Assembly (NCBI GenBank): GCA_021201175.1
Contig: JAJQFK010000089.1
Coordinates: 1 to 5,079 of the forward strand
Reading direction: 5' to 3'
DNA: 5,079 nucleotides
Source of the DNA: Candidatus Gastranaerophilales bacterium
GTDB lineage: Bacteria; Cyanobacteriota; Vampirovibrionia; Gastranaerophilales; Gastranaerophilaceae
Both the position numbers and the translations under genes were made by a program. A model generated the notes under the pieces. The model did no database searches. It was not told the DNA's origin and saw only the letters and a program-made list of their open reading frames with translations. Of the stretch, positions 1-5,079 are shown in pieces. Numbering within the stretch: position 1 is the stretch's first letter; every line of letters starts with the position of its first letter.

Positions 1-399
1 ATCTATAATTGTATGCGAATTATAAAGAAGGCACACATCTGTATTTTGGTTATCAGATAATGAATAATCCCATATTAATGCAGCAGAATACCTTTGCCCT
101 ATTAAAACCAAAAATTGAGTCTGACCCCATATATCGTCCTTTTGAGAATTATCAAAGCCAAATTCTTTCAAGGTGTCGGAAAAACTATAAATCTGCGCGC
201 CCGAAAAAGATAATCTTTTTAAAGTTGAACCGATTTCAGAAGAATCCAGAAGTCTGAATAAAATAACAGATTCAAATTTCTGGTTTGATATAACAGGTTC
301 TAAAATAGACCGAAAAAGACCATTGACCGTTTCTTTTGTATATTCTTTTACTGTTTTATCAAATATATATTTATGAAGCAGATTGTATTTGTTTTTCAT
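1..399 (-). CDS. N-terminal part of a probable cytoplasmic sensor protein, partner of the response regulator (runs off left edge)
   Basis: The minus strand is open from an ATG at 399-397 to the window edge, giving 133 codons with no stop. It starts six bases after the response regulator stop, in the same frame, so the two are almost certainly co-transcribed. The translation begins MKNKYNLLHKY and shows no signal peptide or membrane segment, so the visible part is cytoplasmic. Residues 95-128 contain a hydrophobic strand (QFLVLIGQRYSAALIWDY), an acidic/polar loop, then CLLYNSHTI. This pattern reminds me of the DICT sensory domain found in cyanobacterial histidine kinases and diguanylate cyclases, but I cannot confirm it. 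A histidine kinase would be the expected partner, yet no H-box or ATPase region lies in the visible part. The ATG lacks a clear Shine-Dalgarno sequence, so translation may be coupled to the upstream gene; an in-frame TTG at 405-403 is the alternative start. That it is a gene is fairly sure; the function is tentative. Confidence 0.72.
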   Translation of the reverse strand, partial: MKNKYNLLHKYIFDKTVKEYTKETVNGLFRSILEPVISNQKFESVILFRLLDSSEIGSTLKRLSFSGAQIYSFSDTLKEFGFDNSQKDDIWGQTQFLVLIGQRYSAALIWDYSLSDNQNTDVCLLYNSHTIID

Positions 400-405
400 A
401 TTCAA

Positions 406-1116
406 TTATATAGCAACCTTTAATTTTTTTCTGTTCATAAATCCGTTGTTGATGGCATATAAAACAGCCTGTGTTCTGTCGTTAACTTGCAGTTTTTGAA
501 AAATATTATTAACGTGTGTTTTTACTGTTGTTTCACTTATAAAGAGTTTTTGAGCAACACCTTTATATGTAACGCCGCGGGTTAACAAGTCAAGCACTTC
601 TTCTTCTCTCTGTGTTAAATATTGGAGAAGATTTTCACTGTTTTCAGAATTATCGGATTCAGCTTTAAACGTTTTTTGGAAATATTCAAAGAATCTTGAT
701 GATAATCCCGAAGGAAGATATATTTTCCCCTGCACTACTTCTTCTATTGCATAAATAAGCTGTGCAGATGCCATTGTTTTTAATATATATCCCTTAGCAC
801 CTATTTTCATTGCTCTGAATATCAAATCCGGATCATCATAACCTGTTAAGGCAATGATTTTAGTACCTAATCCCAAACGCTCAATTTCACTTATTGCTGT
901 TAAACCGTCTTTATCCGGCATGCTTATATCCATTAAAACGACATCGGGTTGATATTTTTTAACCAGATTAATTGCAACATTTGCATTTGTAGCCGTTGCA
1001 ATTACCTCAAAATTTGTTTCAAGATTAATTAATTCTCTAATCCCCAATAAATGATCAAAATTATCATCTGCCAAAATAATCTTAACCTTTTTGTCAAAAT
1101 CCATTGTTCTTCTCAT
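406..1116 (-). CDS. NarL/FixJ-family response regulator (receiver plus LuxR-type HTH)
   Basis: This is a DNA-binding output protein of a two-component system, predicted 236 aa. The receiver domain covers about residues 9-125: the acidic pair D17/D18 (ADDN), phospho-acceptor D63 in VLMDISMPDKDG, the switch threonine T91 in IALTGYDD, and K113 in YILKT. A linker of about 40 residues rich in Ser, Asn and Glu joins it to a LuxR/GerE helix-turn-helix at about 164-225 (LTQREEEVLDLL, then VAQKLFISETTVKTHVNNIF and NDRTQAVLYAI). The frame can start at TTG 1128, ATG 1116 or ATG 1104. TTG lies one base from the GGGGG stretch, too close for use as a ribosome site, so I prefer ATG 1116. All receiver active-site residues are present, so phosphorylation control is expected. 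Its target genes cannot be read from the sequence; control of its own promoter is plausible. Confidence 0.95.
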   Translation of the reverse strand: MRRTMDFDKKVKIILADDNFDHLLGIRELINLETNFEVIATATNANVAINLVKKYQPDVVLMDISMPDKDGLTAISEIERLGLGTKIIALTGYDDPDLIFRAMKIGAKGYILKTMASAQLIYAIEEVVQGKIYLPSGLSSRFFEYFQKTFKAESDNSENSENLLQYLTQREEEVLDLLTRGVTYKGVAQKLFISETTVKTHVNNIFQKLQVNDRTQAVLYAINNGFMNRKKLKVAI

Positions 1117-1129
1117 ATACACACTCAAG

Positions 1130-1135
1130 CCCCCT
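1130..1135 (-). promoter_or_regulatory. Shine-Dalgarno sequence of the response regulator
   Basis: The minus strand reads AGGGGG here, complementary to the anti-SD with one G-U pair. It lies 13 bases before ATG 1116, slightly long, and one base before TTG 1128, too short. This spacing is why the ATG at 1116 is preferred as start. Confidence 0.5.
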
Positions 1136-1149
1136 GTAATATCTTGTTT

Positions 1150-1177
1150 ATATTACCAATATACCGCCGCGGGTCAA
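1150..1177 (-). promoter_or_regulatory. Sigma-70-type promoter of the response regulator unit
   Basis: On the minus strand there is TTGACC (1177-1172), a 16-base spacer, then TAATAT (1155-1150) preceded by TGG, which makes it an extended -10. The predicted transcript start is near 1143, giving a 5' leader of about 27 bases containing the Shine-Dalgarno sequence. The spacer is unusually GC-rich (CGCGGCGG) for this genome. The promoter lies after the ATPase terminator, so the regulator forms its own transcription unit. Confidence 0.55.
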
Positions 1178-1195
1178 GGGTCGTCATTCATATTA

Positions 1196-1249
1196 GGATT
1201 TATATTTATACAAAAAAGGATTAATTATTATCTAAACCTTTGGATTAAT
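1196..1249. repeat. Three spaced copies of GGATTWAT upstream of the regulator promoter
   Basis: Plus-strand copies are GGATTTAT at 1196-1203, GGATTAAT at 1218-1225 and GGATTAAT at 1242-1249, with starts 22 and 24 bases apart. That is roughly two helical turns each. They sit about 50-105 bases upstream of the predicted regulator transcript start, where activator sites often occur. The second copy is also part of the ATPase terminator stem, so the resemblance may be partly chance in AT-rich DNA. Confidence 0.3.
1212..1241 (-). terminator. Probable rho-independent terminator after the uvrC-ATPase unit
   Basis: Eleven bases past the ATPase stop, the minus strand forms AAAGG-T-TTAG, a 7-base loop ATAATAA, then TTAA-T-CCTTT. 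The stem has nine pairs (one G-U) around a single T-T mismatch and runs into six T. It is AT-rich and so weak, but its position between two same-strand genes with separate signals fits a terminator. Confidence 0.5.
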
Positions 1250-1252
1250 ATA

Positions 1253-2464
1253 CTATTTTGATGCCATATAATCAATGATGAATTGTCTAGCGGTTCTGGG
1301 AGTTCGGATACTTTTTAATGCTGCAAATTCTTCCGCTTTTTTATTCAAATCTTCCGTAACTTCTATACAGCAGTCTAAAGCAATTTTAGATACAATATCA
1401 AGATATTCTGTTTTTGTTAAAAGAGAAAAAGTAAGAACTATTCCAAATCTGTCCGATAATGAAACTGTTTCATCTATGGTATCATTATAGTGAATTTCAT
1501 CACCTTGACGGGCGGAAAAACTTTCGCGCACAAGGTGCATTCTGTTTGTAGTTGCATAAATAACCGTATTGGAAGGACAATTGGAAAGCGACCCTTCCAG
1601 TATTGCTTTTATTGACGAAAAATTTTTATCCTCCTGAGAGAATGAAATATCATCAGCAAAAATAATAAATTTTAACGGCAGGTTAGCCAGTTTTTCAAAC
1701 AGTTCCGGCAAATACATAAAGCTTTCTTTATACACTTGAATTATTTTTAAGTTATCCTGTGAAAATTCATTAATAAGTGCTTTAACCGTAGAGGATTTCC
1801 CACACCCCCTATCGCCGTATAAGAGTATATTATTTGCGGGTTTCCCGTCTAAAAATGCCTTAGTATTTTTCTTTATAACTTCTTTTTGATATTCATAATT
1901 TTTTAAATCCGAAAATTTAAGCGGATTAAAATATTTAACCGGTTTTATTTCTTTATCGCCGGTATAATTGAAGGCTGTATAACACGCAAATATCCCGTAC
2001 CCGTTTTTTGAGTATGAATTTAGTATATCTTCAAGATTAAACTTTTCTGCTCCGTTTATATTAAAAGAAGGAAGATGTTCTATAAAATCTGAAATATTTG
2101 CGAATTTAGATACAAATATTTTTTTTATATCTGAATAATCATTTTCCAATAAAGAATTTAAAACCGATAGTTCATATTCAGCGGAAGAAATAATATTTTT
2201 ATTTTCTTGTATACATTTTCCGCAGCCCGCTGAAAGAATATTTTCATCGGTATAAATAAGCTTTTTCATATAATAATATAAATTTTGATTCCGCTCTGAT
2301 TTATACAAGCTGCAAATAAAAGATGTATATGATTTCACTATATCTTCAAAATCGTCACTATCATTTAACAAGGATAAAAATTTTATATATTTCGATATAA
2401 CACTATCTTCTGTAATATTTTTAAATATTGATATTAATAATAATTCAGTAACTATATTTTTCAT
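1253..2464 (-). CDS. DUF815-family AAA+ ATPase
   Basis: This is a predicted 403-residue cytoplasmic ATP-binding protein. The C-terminal half matches the DUF815 pattern: Walker A GDRGCGKSS (about 217-225), Walker B FIIFADDISF (266-275), a sensor-1-like ATTNR (304-308), the family signature HLVRESFSARQGDE (310-323), LSDRFG (336-341), and a sensor-2-like arginine stretch RTPRTARQF (387-395). The N-terminal 200 residues are helical-looking and of no domain I recognise; they contain one CGKC pair (81-84). The frame could extend to TTG 2509, but ATG 2464 has a strong Shine-Dalgarno sequence five bases away, so the shorter start is chosen. The gene is downstream of uvrC on the same strand, 41 bases away, so the two are probably co-transcribed. 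The cellular role of DUF815 proteins is not established as far as I know; the substrate or partner cannot be inferred from sequence. Confidence 0.92.
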   Translation of the reverse strand: MKNIVTELLLISIFKNITEDSVISKYIKFLSLLNDSDDFEDIVKSYTSFICSLYKSERNQNLYYYMKKLIYTDENILSAGCGKCIQENKNIISSAEYELSVLNSLLENDYSDIKKIFVSKFANISDFIEHLPSFNINGAEKFNLEDILNSYSKNGYGIFACYTAFNYTGDKEIKPVKYFNPLKFSDLKNYEYQKEVIKKNTKAFLDGKPANNILLYGDRGCGKSSTVKALINEFSQDNLKIIQVYKESFMYLPELFEKLANLPLKFIIFADDISFSQEDKNFSSIKAILEGSLSNCPSNTVIYATTNRMHLVRESFSARQGDEIHYNDTIDETVSLSDRFGIVLTFSLLTKTEYLDIVSKIALDCCIEVTEDLNKKAEEFAALKSIRTPRTARQFIIDYMASK

Positions 2465-2469
2465 AAAAA

Positions 2470-2477
2470 CCACCTTT
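2470..2477 (-). promoter_or_regulatory. Strong ribosome binding site that fixes the ATPase start
   Basis: The minus strand reads AAAGGTGG, then five T, then ATG at 2464-2462. It is among the clearest ribosome sites in the window and rules against the upstream TTG start at 2509. Confidence 0.8.
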
Positions 2478-2481
2478 AATA

Positions 2482-2509
2482 ATATTAAGCCGTAAAGAAA
2501 AGTTATCAA
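2482..2509 (-). promoter_or_regulatory. Possible internal promoter for the ATPase, overlapping the end of uvrC
   Basis: The minus strand has TTGATA (2509-2504), a 16-base spacer, and TAATAT (2487-2482), the same geometry as the response regulator promoter. The -35 contains the uvrC stop codon TGA. The predicted start near 2475 leaves an 11-base leader that barely includes the ribosome site, so this may be secondary to read-through from uvrC, or chance. Confidence 0.3.
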
Positions 2510-4350
2510 TTATTTTTAGAAATTTTTTTTGATTCCGTATTAAAATAATCATAAATAATTTGTGCTTGCGACTTAGAAACAAGCAGCATTAATTCTTCTT
2601 TTGTTAATTTGGAAATTTTTGCCACACTGCCGTATTTTTCAATTAATAATTTTTTATTTTTCTTGTAAAGCCCTTTTATATCATCAAATTCAGAATGAAC
2701 TGCCCCTTTTTCTCTTAAATGTCTATGGAAAGTAATAGCGAATCGGTGAGCTTCATCTCTTATTCTTTGAAAGAAAAACAATGCTTGTGAATTCATTGGA
2801 AATATTACAGATTGAGATTGGCAAGGTATAAATATTTCTTCAATTCTTTTTGCAATAGAAATAATATCCTGATTTTTAATCCCGAGTTCATTAAGAGTTT
2901 CCGCCGCACTTGAAAGCTGTCCTTTACCTCCGTCAATAATAATTAAATCCGGAAATTCTTTGCCTTCGTTTAAAAGTCTGGAATACCGTCTTTTTATGAC
3001 CTCTCTCATAGATTTAAAATCATCGGGTTTCCCCTCCTCTACCGTTTTTATTTTATACCTTTTATACTCGCTTTTTTTAGGCATTCCGTTATAAAATGAA
3101 ACCATTGAAGCAACAGTATTTGTTCCCTGTATATGTGATATATCAAAACATTCAACACGGTGAGGAAATTTATTTAACTTTAATTTTTCCTGAATGTAAG
3201 AGCCTGCCTCGTTAAAGTTATTTTGCAGTTCTTGCAGTGATTGAATTTTTAGCTCTTTTAAATGATAATTTGAATTTTTTAAGGCTAATTCTAATATTTC
3301 TTCATTTTTTTTAGTTTTATCGGGATTTATTAAAACCTTTGAACCCTTTTTAGAACTAAGCCAGGATTCAAAAATACTTTTATCCTCTTGAGATATTTTT
3401 GAAGAAAATATTATTTCTGAAGGAATATCATCATCACCTGACATCTGATAATATTCCTTGATAAAGAATGAAATAATTTCTTCCTCGCTGTCGTAGTCCG
3501 ATTTTGATATTTCAAAATCTTTTTTGTTTGTAAGTCTGCCGTCCCTAATTTGCAGAAGGGAAATTCCTCCCATATATTCATCCGAACTTAAAGAAATAAC
3601 ATCTTGATTTATATTCGTATTTTCATATACAACCTTTTGTTTTTCGATTGTTTTTAAAACATCAAAGTAACTGTCGCGATATTTTGCGGCTTTTTCATAT
3701 TCCTGATTTAAAGAATACTTTTCCATCATTGATTTTAACTCATATACCAGCTGCATTTGTTTTCCTGATAAAAACAATTCTACATTCTTAATAAGTTTTT
3801 TATATTCGGAAGAAGATATAAGTTTTTGGCACGGTGCCATACATCTGCCGATTTGATAATATATGCACGGACGATCTTTAAACTTTGGAGTTTTGCACTG
3901 TTTTAGAGGAAAGAGCCGTTTTAATAAATCCAAAGTTGTATACATTGATTTTGCATTAGTATAAGGTCCGAAATATTTACCCTCCAGCATATTTTTATTT
4001 CTTTTTCTTGTTACAAGAATTCTTGGATAATCTTCTTTTGTGATAAGAAAATACGGAAATTTTTTATCATCTTTTAATAAAATATTATACTTGGGCTTAT
4101 ATTTTTTTATTAAGTGCGATTCTAAAATTAACGCTTCTATTTCAGAATTTGTAATAATAAATTCAATTTTAACAATCTGCGGAACCATGACCGCTAATTT
4201 GGCAGAATCATGTTTTTTATTAAAATAACTTGAAACCCGTCTTTTTAAATTTTTCGCTTTCCCGACATAAATTATAGTATCCTCCTTATCAAAAAATTGA
4301 TAAGAACCGCTGGATTCAGGAATAAGCCTTAATTGTTCTTTAATATCCAT
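2506..4350 (-). CDS. uvrC: Excinuclease ABC subunit C (UvrC)
   Basis: UvrC is the dual-incision nuclease of nucleotide excision repair, recruited by UvrB to damaged DNA. All domains are present in 614 residues, a normal length. The GIY-YIG nuclease (3' incision) is at about 12-92, with GSYQFF, IIYVGKAKNLKRR (Y28, R38), ALILES (E77) and YNI (N89). The four cysteines C152, C162, C170 and C174 (QCK, PCIYY, GRCMAPC) are those now associated with an iron-sulphur cluster. The UvrB-binding UVR motif is at about 196-231 (EYEKAAKYRD). The RNase H-like nuclease (5' incision) has D403 in ECFDISHIQGT, D473 in IIDGGKGQL and H535 in RDEAHRFAI. The C-terminal helix-hairpin-helix region (about 555-602) has lost most hairpin glycines. 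It starts at ATG 4350 with no Shine-Dalgarno sequence, divergent from the cysteine-cluster gene, and probably leads the unit with the ATPase. Confidence 0.98.
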   Translation of the reverse strand: MDIKEQLRLIPESSGSYQFFDKEDTIIYVGKAKNLKRRVSSYFNKKHDSAKLAVMVPQIVKIEFIITNSEIEALILESHLIKKYKPKYNILLKDDKKFPYFLITKEDYPRILVTRKRNKNMLEGKYFGPYTNAKSMYTTLDLLKRLFPLKQCKTPKFKDRPCIYYQIGRCMAPCQKLISSSEYKKLIKNVELFLSGKQMQLVYELKSMMEKYSLNQEYEKAAKYRDSYFDVLKTIEKQKVVYENTNINQDVISLSSDEYMGGISLLQIRDGRLTNKKDFEISKSDYDSEEEIISFFIKEYYQMSGDDDIPSEIIFSSKISQEDKSIFESWLSSKKGSKVLINPDKTKKNEEILELALKNSNYHLKELKIQSLQELQNNFNEAGSYIQEKLKLNKFPHRVECFDISHIQGTNTVASMVSFYNGMPKKSEYKRYKIKTVEEGKPDDFKSMREVIKRRYSRLLNEGKEFPDLIIIDGGKGQLSSAAETLNELGIKNQDIISIAKRIEEIFIPCQSQSVIFPMNSQALFFFQRIRDEAHRFAITFHRHLREKGAVHSEFDDIKGLYKKNKKLLIEKYGSVAKISKLTKEELMLLVSKSQAQIIYDYFNTESKKISKNN

Positions 4351-4356
4351 AATAAT

Positions 4357-4362
4357 ATTTTA
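4357..4362 (-). promoter_or_regulatory. Candidate -10 element of uvrC, implying a leaderless mRNA
   Basis: The minus strand reads TAAAAT, ending six bases before the uvrC ATG, so transcription would begin at or next to the start codon. No good -35 is visible at 16-18 bases upstream (TATCAA at 17). No Shine-Dalgarno sequence precedes the ATG, consistent with a leaderless transcript. No Gram-positive or E. coli-type LexA box is seen. Confidence 0.35.
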
Positions 4363-4389
4363 CAACACTTTTTTAATTGTTGATATAAT
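4359..4389 (+). promoter_or_regulatory. Extended -10 promoter of the cysteine-cluster gene, overlapping the uvrC promoter
   Basis: TTTACA (4359-4364, five of six to consensus), a 19-base spacer, then TGATATAAT with the consensus -10 TATAAT at 4384-4389. Only six bases separate the -10 from the ATG at 4396, so the predicted start coincides with the start codon. The -35 overlaps the candidate uvrC -10 on the other strand, so the two promoters cannot be occupied at once. Confidence 0.55.
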
Positions 4390-4395
4390 ACAATT

Positions 4396-4818
4396 ATGGA
4401 CTTAAAAAAATTATTTTATAAATATCTATTAAAAAAAACTTACTATCGGGAGGGTAAATGTGTCCGGTGCGGGGCATGCTGCTCTAAAATATATGTAAGT
4501 AATAAAAAAGATATTATAAAATCCGAAGAAGAATTTTATAAGCTTCAAAAACTCCATCCGTTTTATACCTATATTGAAATTACCGGTAAAGATGAGCGCG
4601 GTCTTATTTTTAAATGCAATAAATTTGACAAAGAAAAAAGAATTTGTACAATTCATAAAATCCGCCCCGGAATATGCAGAAGATACCCGTCGGAAGAAAT
4701 TTTTAAAATGGGCGCCGCCCTGTCTGATGAATGCGGTTTTTCTTTTAAACCGATTGAAAGTTTTAGTGAAGTTTTAAACAAAGAATCAAAAAAAGGTAAA
4801 AGTTTTTTTAAAATATAA
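4396..4818 (+). CDS. YkgJ-type cysteine-cluster protein (putative Zn/Fe-binding)
   Basis: This is a 140-residue cytoplasmic protein with eight cysteines in the order typical of the YkgJ/CxxCxxCC zinc- or iron-chelating family: CVRCGACC (C22, C25, C28, C29), FKCNKF (C74), ICTIHKIRPGICRRYP (C84, C94) and DECGF (C113). The RPxxCRxYP segment is the most diagnostic part. The N-terminus is lysine- and tyrosine-rich (KKLFYKYLLKK) and the C-terminus is a basic tail; no signal peptide is seen. Members are thought to hold a metal, but the molecular function is not established. It starts at ATG 4396 with no Shine-Dalgarno sequence and directly abuts its promoter. It is divergent from uvrC and appears monocistronic, since a new promoter precedes the next gene. 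No obvious U-tailed terminator follows it. Confidence 0.92.
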   Translation: MDLKKLFYKYLLKKTYYREGKCVRCGACCSKIYVSNKKDIIKSEEEFYKLQKLHPFYTYIEITGKDERGLIFKCNKFDKEKRICTIHKIRPGICRRYPSEEIFKMGAALSDECGFSFKPIESFSEVLNKESKKGKSFFKI

Positions 4819-4876
4819 ATCCCGTTCCGGAAATAAAACCCCGCTAGATTGTTTTTAAATATTTATACGTTCAAAC

Positions 4877-4967
4877 AAAATTTCACGATAAGCCTCAGTG
4901 TTACAAAGCGAAACACTGAGGCAGCCCGAAGTGTTTGAGCCTGTATGCGTTAGCTGAGTGAAATTTT
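4877..4967. repeat. 91-base inverted-repeat element (structured RNA, MITE-like repeat or bidirectional terminator)
   Basis: A perfect 10-base outer inverted repeat (AAAATTTCAC at 4877-4886, GTGAAATTTT at 4958-4967) encloses a perfect 11-base hairpin (GCCTCAGTGTT at 4892-4902, AACACTGAGGC at 4912-4922, 9-base loop). The remaining inner sequence (4923-4957) is moderately GC-rich, unlike the AT-rich flanks. Its AGTGTTT at 4930-4936 can pair instead with AAACACT at 4911-4917. It ends before the downstream promoter, so it is not in that gene's predicted leader. It does not match any riboswitch or common small RNA that I know. The surrounding 4819-5038 contains no supportable gene, and 4819-4876 shows nothing beyond a short palindrome (TTCCGGAA, 4825-4832). 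Confidence 0.7.
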
Positions 4968-4978
4968 CTCGGAGATAT

Positions 4979-5007
4979 TTGCAAAAATAAAATAAATTTG
5001 ATATAAT
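4979..5007 (+). promoter_or_regulatory. Sigma-70-type promoter of the gene at the right edge
   Basis: TTGCAA (4979-4984), a 17-base spacer, then TGATATAAT with TATAAT at 5002-5007. The 11-base string TTGATATAATA is identical to that at the cysteine-cluster promoter (4380-4390). The predicted start near 5014 gives a leader of about 25 bases. Confidence 0.65.
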
Positions 5008-5024
5008 AAAGTATATTAGTAAAT

Positions 5025-5029
5025 AGGAG
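5025..5029 (+). promoter_or_regulatory. Ribosome binding site of the right-edge gene
   Basis: AGGAG lies nine bases before the ATG at 5039. Together with the promoter it shows that a real gene starts here even though only a few codons are readable. Confidence 0.65.
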
Positions 5030-5038
5030 AATAACATT

Positions 5039-5079
5039 ATGAAATATAAATTGGGGGGGGGGGGGGGGGGGGGGGGGGG
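5039..5079 (+). CDS. First codons of an unidentified gene, cut off by poly-G
   Basis: ATG AAA TAT AAA TTG is readable (MKYKL), after which the sequence is only G. The start is supported by a good promoter and an AGGAG ribosome site at proper spacing. The lysine-containing start could belong to a signal peptide or to anything else; no function can be given. The glycine codons from the G run should not be trusted as protein sequence. Confidence 0.5.
   Translation, partial: MKYKLGGGGGGGG
5053..5079 (+). other. Terminal run of 27 G, probably a sequencing or assembly artefact
   Basis: The window ends in 27 consecutive G, in a genome where G runs beyond five are otherwise absent here. Two-colour Illumina chemistry reports missing signal as G, and such tails can be built into contig ends. 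A genuine phase-variable G tract is possible but would usually be shorter and have sequence after it. Confidence 0.85.

Noticed and set aside
9..257. Plus-strand open frame of 82 codons
   Set aside because: It lies opposite the uninterrupted minus-strand frame continuing the regulator operon, lacks a ribosome site and has no recognisable protein pattern.
1275..1490. Plus-strand 71-codon frame within the ATPase gene
   Set aside because: Antisense shadow of the well-supported DUF815 ATPase.
4040..4228. Plus-strand 62-codon frame within uvrC
   Set aside because: Antisense shadow of the GIY-YIG coding region.
4351..4395. SOS (LexA) box controlling uvrC
   Set aside because: No GAAC-N4-GTTC or CTGT-N8-ACAG pattern is present in the intergenic region.
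4429..4777. Minus-strand 75-codon frame and plus-strand 67-codon frame inside the cysteine-cluster gene
   Set aside because: Both overlap a gene with eight family-type cysteines in the correct frame; neither has its own signals.
4892..4922. Strong hairpin as a classical rho-independent terminator of the cysteine-cluster gene
   Set aside because: No T tract follows the stem (it is followed by AGCCCGAAG), and it is about 75 bases from the stop; the outer stem ends in TTTT then CTC, so at best it is a non-canonical terminator.
4877..4967. CRISPR repeat or known riboswitch
   Set aside because: No repeated units with spacers are present, and the sequence matches no riboswitch core that I recognise; the predicted promoter lies downstream of it.
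4855..5037. Minus-strand 60-codon frame in the right intergenic region
   Set aside because: It crosses the inverted-repeat element and the downstream gene's promoter and ribosome site; the translation has no family pattern, so it is likely a chance frame created by the repeat.

Overview
This is an AT-rich bacterial fragment with four complete protein genes and one partial gene at each end. It is probably a complete short contig: it opens inside a reading frame on the left and ends on the right in an uninterrupted run of 27 G. No phage, transposase, CRISPR, rRNA or tRNA gene was seen. The response regulator's LuxR-type C-terminus (NDRTQAVLYAI) and a possible DICT-like sensor fragment next to it resemble cyanobacterial two-component proteins. 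Together with the low GC, this would fit a non-photosynthetic gut relative of Cyanobacteria (Vampirovibrionia/Gastranaerophilales) or a low-GC Firmicute. That placement is inference only.

Layout. The left two thirds read leftward (minus strand). uvrC (4350 to 2506) is followed after 41 bases by a DUF815-type AAA+ ATPase (2464 to 1253), ending in a weak AT-rich terminator at 1241-1212. A separate minus-strand unit then starts from its own extended -10 promoter (1177-1150). It encodes a NarL/FixJ response regulator (1116 to 406) and, six bases after its stop, the first 133 codons of a second protein (399 to 1) that runs off the left edge and is probably its sensor partner.

On the plus strand, a small cysteine-cluster protein of the YkgJ type (4396-4818) is divergent from uvrC across only 45 bases. 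The promoter signals there place both transcription starts on or next to the start codons, so both mRNAs may be leaderless. The right-hand intergenic region (4819-5038) contains a 91-base imperfectly nested inverted-repeat element (4877-4967), then a good promoter and ribosome binding site for a gene beginning at 5039, which dissolves after five codons into poly-G.

Functionally the window is mostly housekeeping and regulatory: nucleotide excision repair (UvrC), an uncharacterised ATPase co-directional with it, a two-component system, and a metal-binding small protein. No clear novel defence or metabolic system is visible. The most interesting non-coding objects are the structured element at 4877-4967 and the overlapping, apparently leaderless divergent promoters at 4351-4395.
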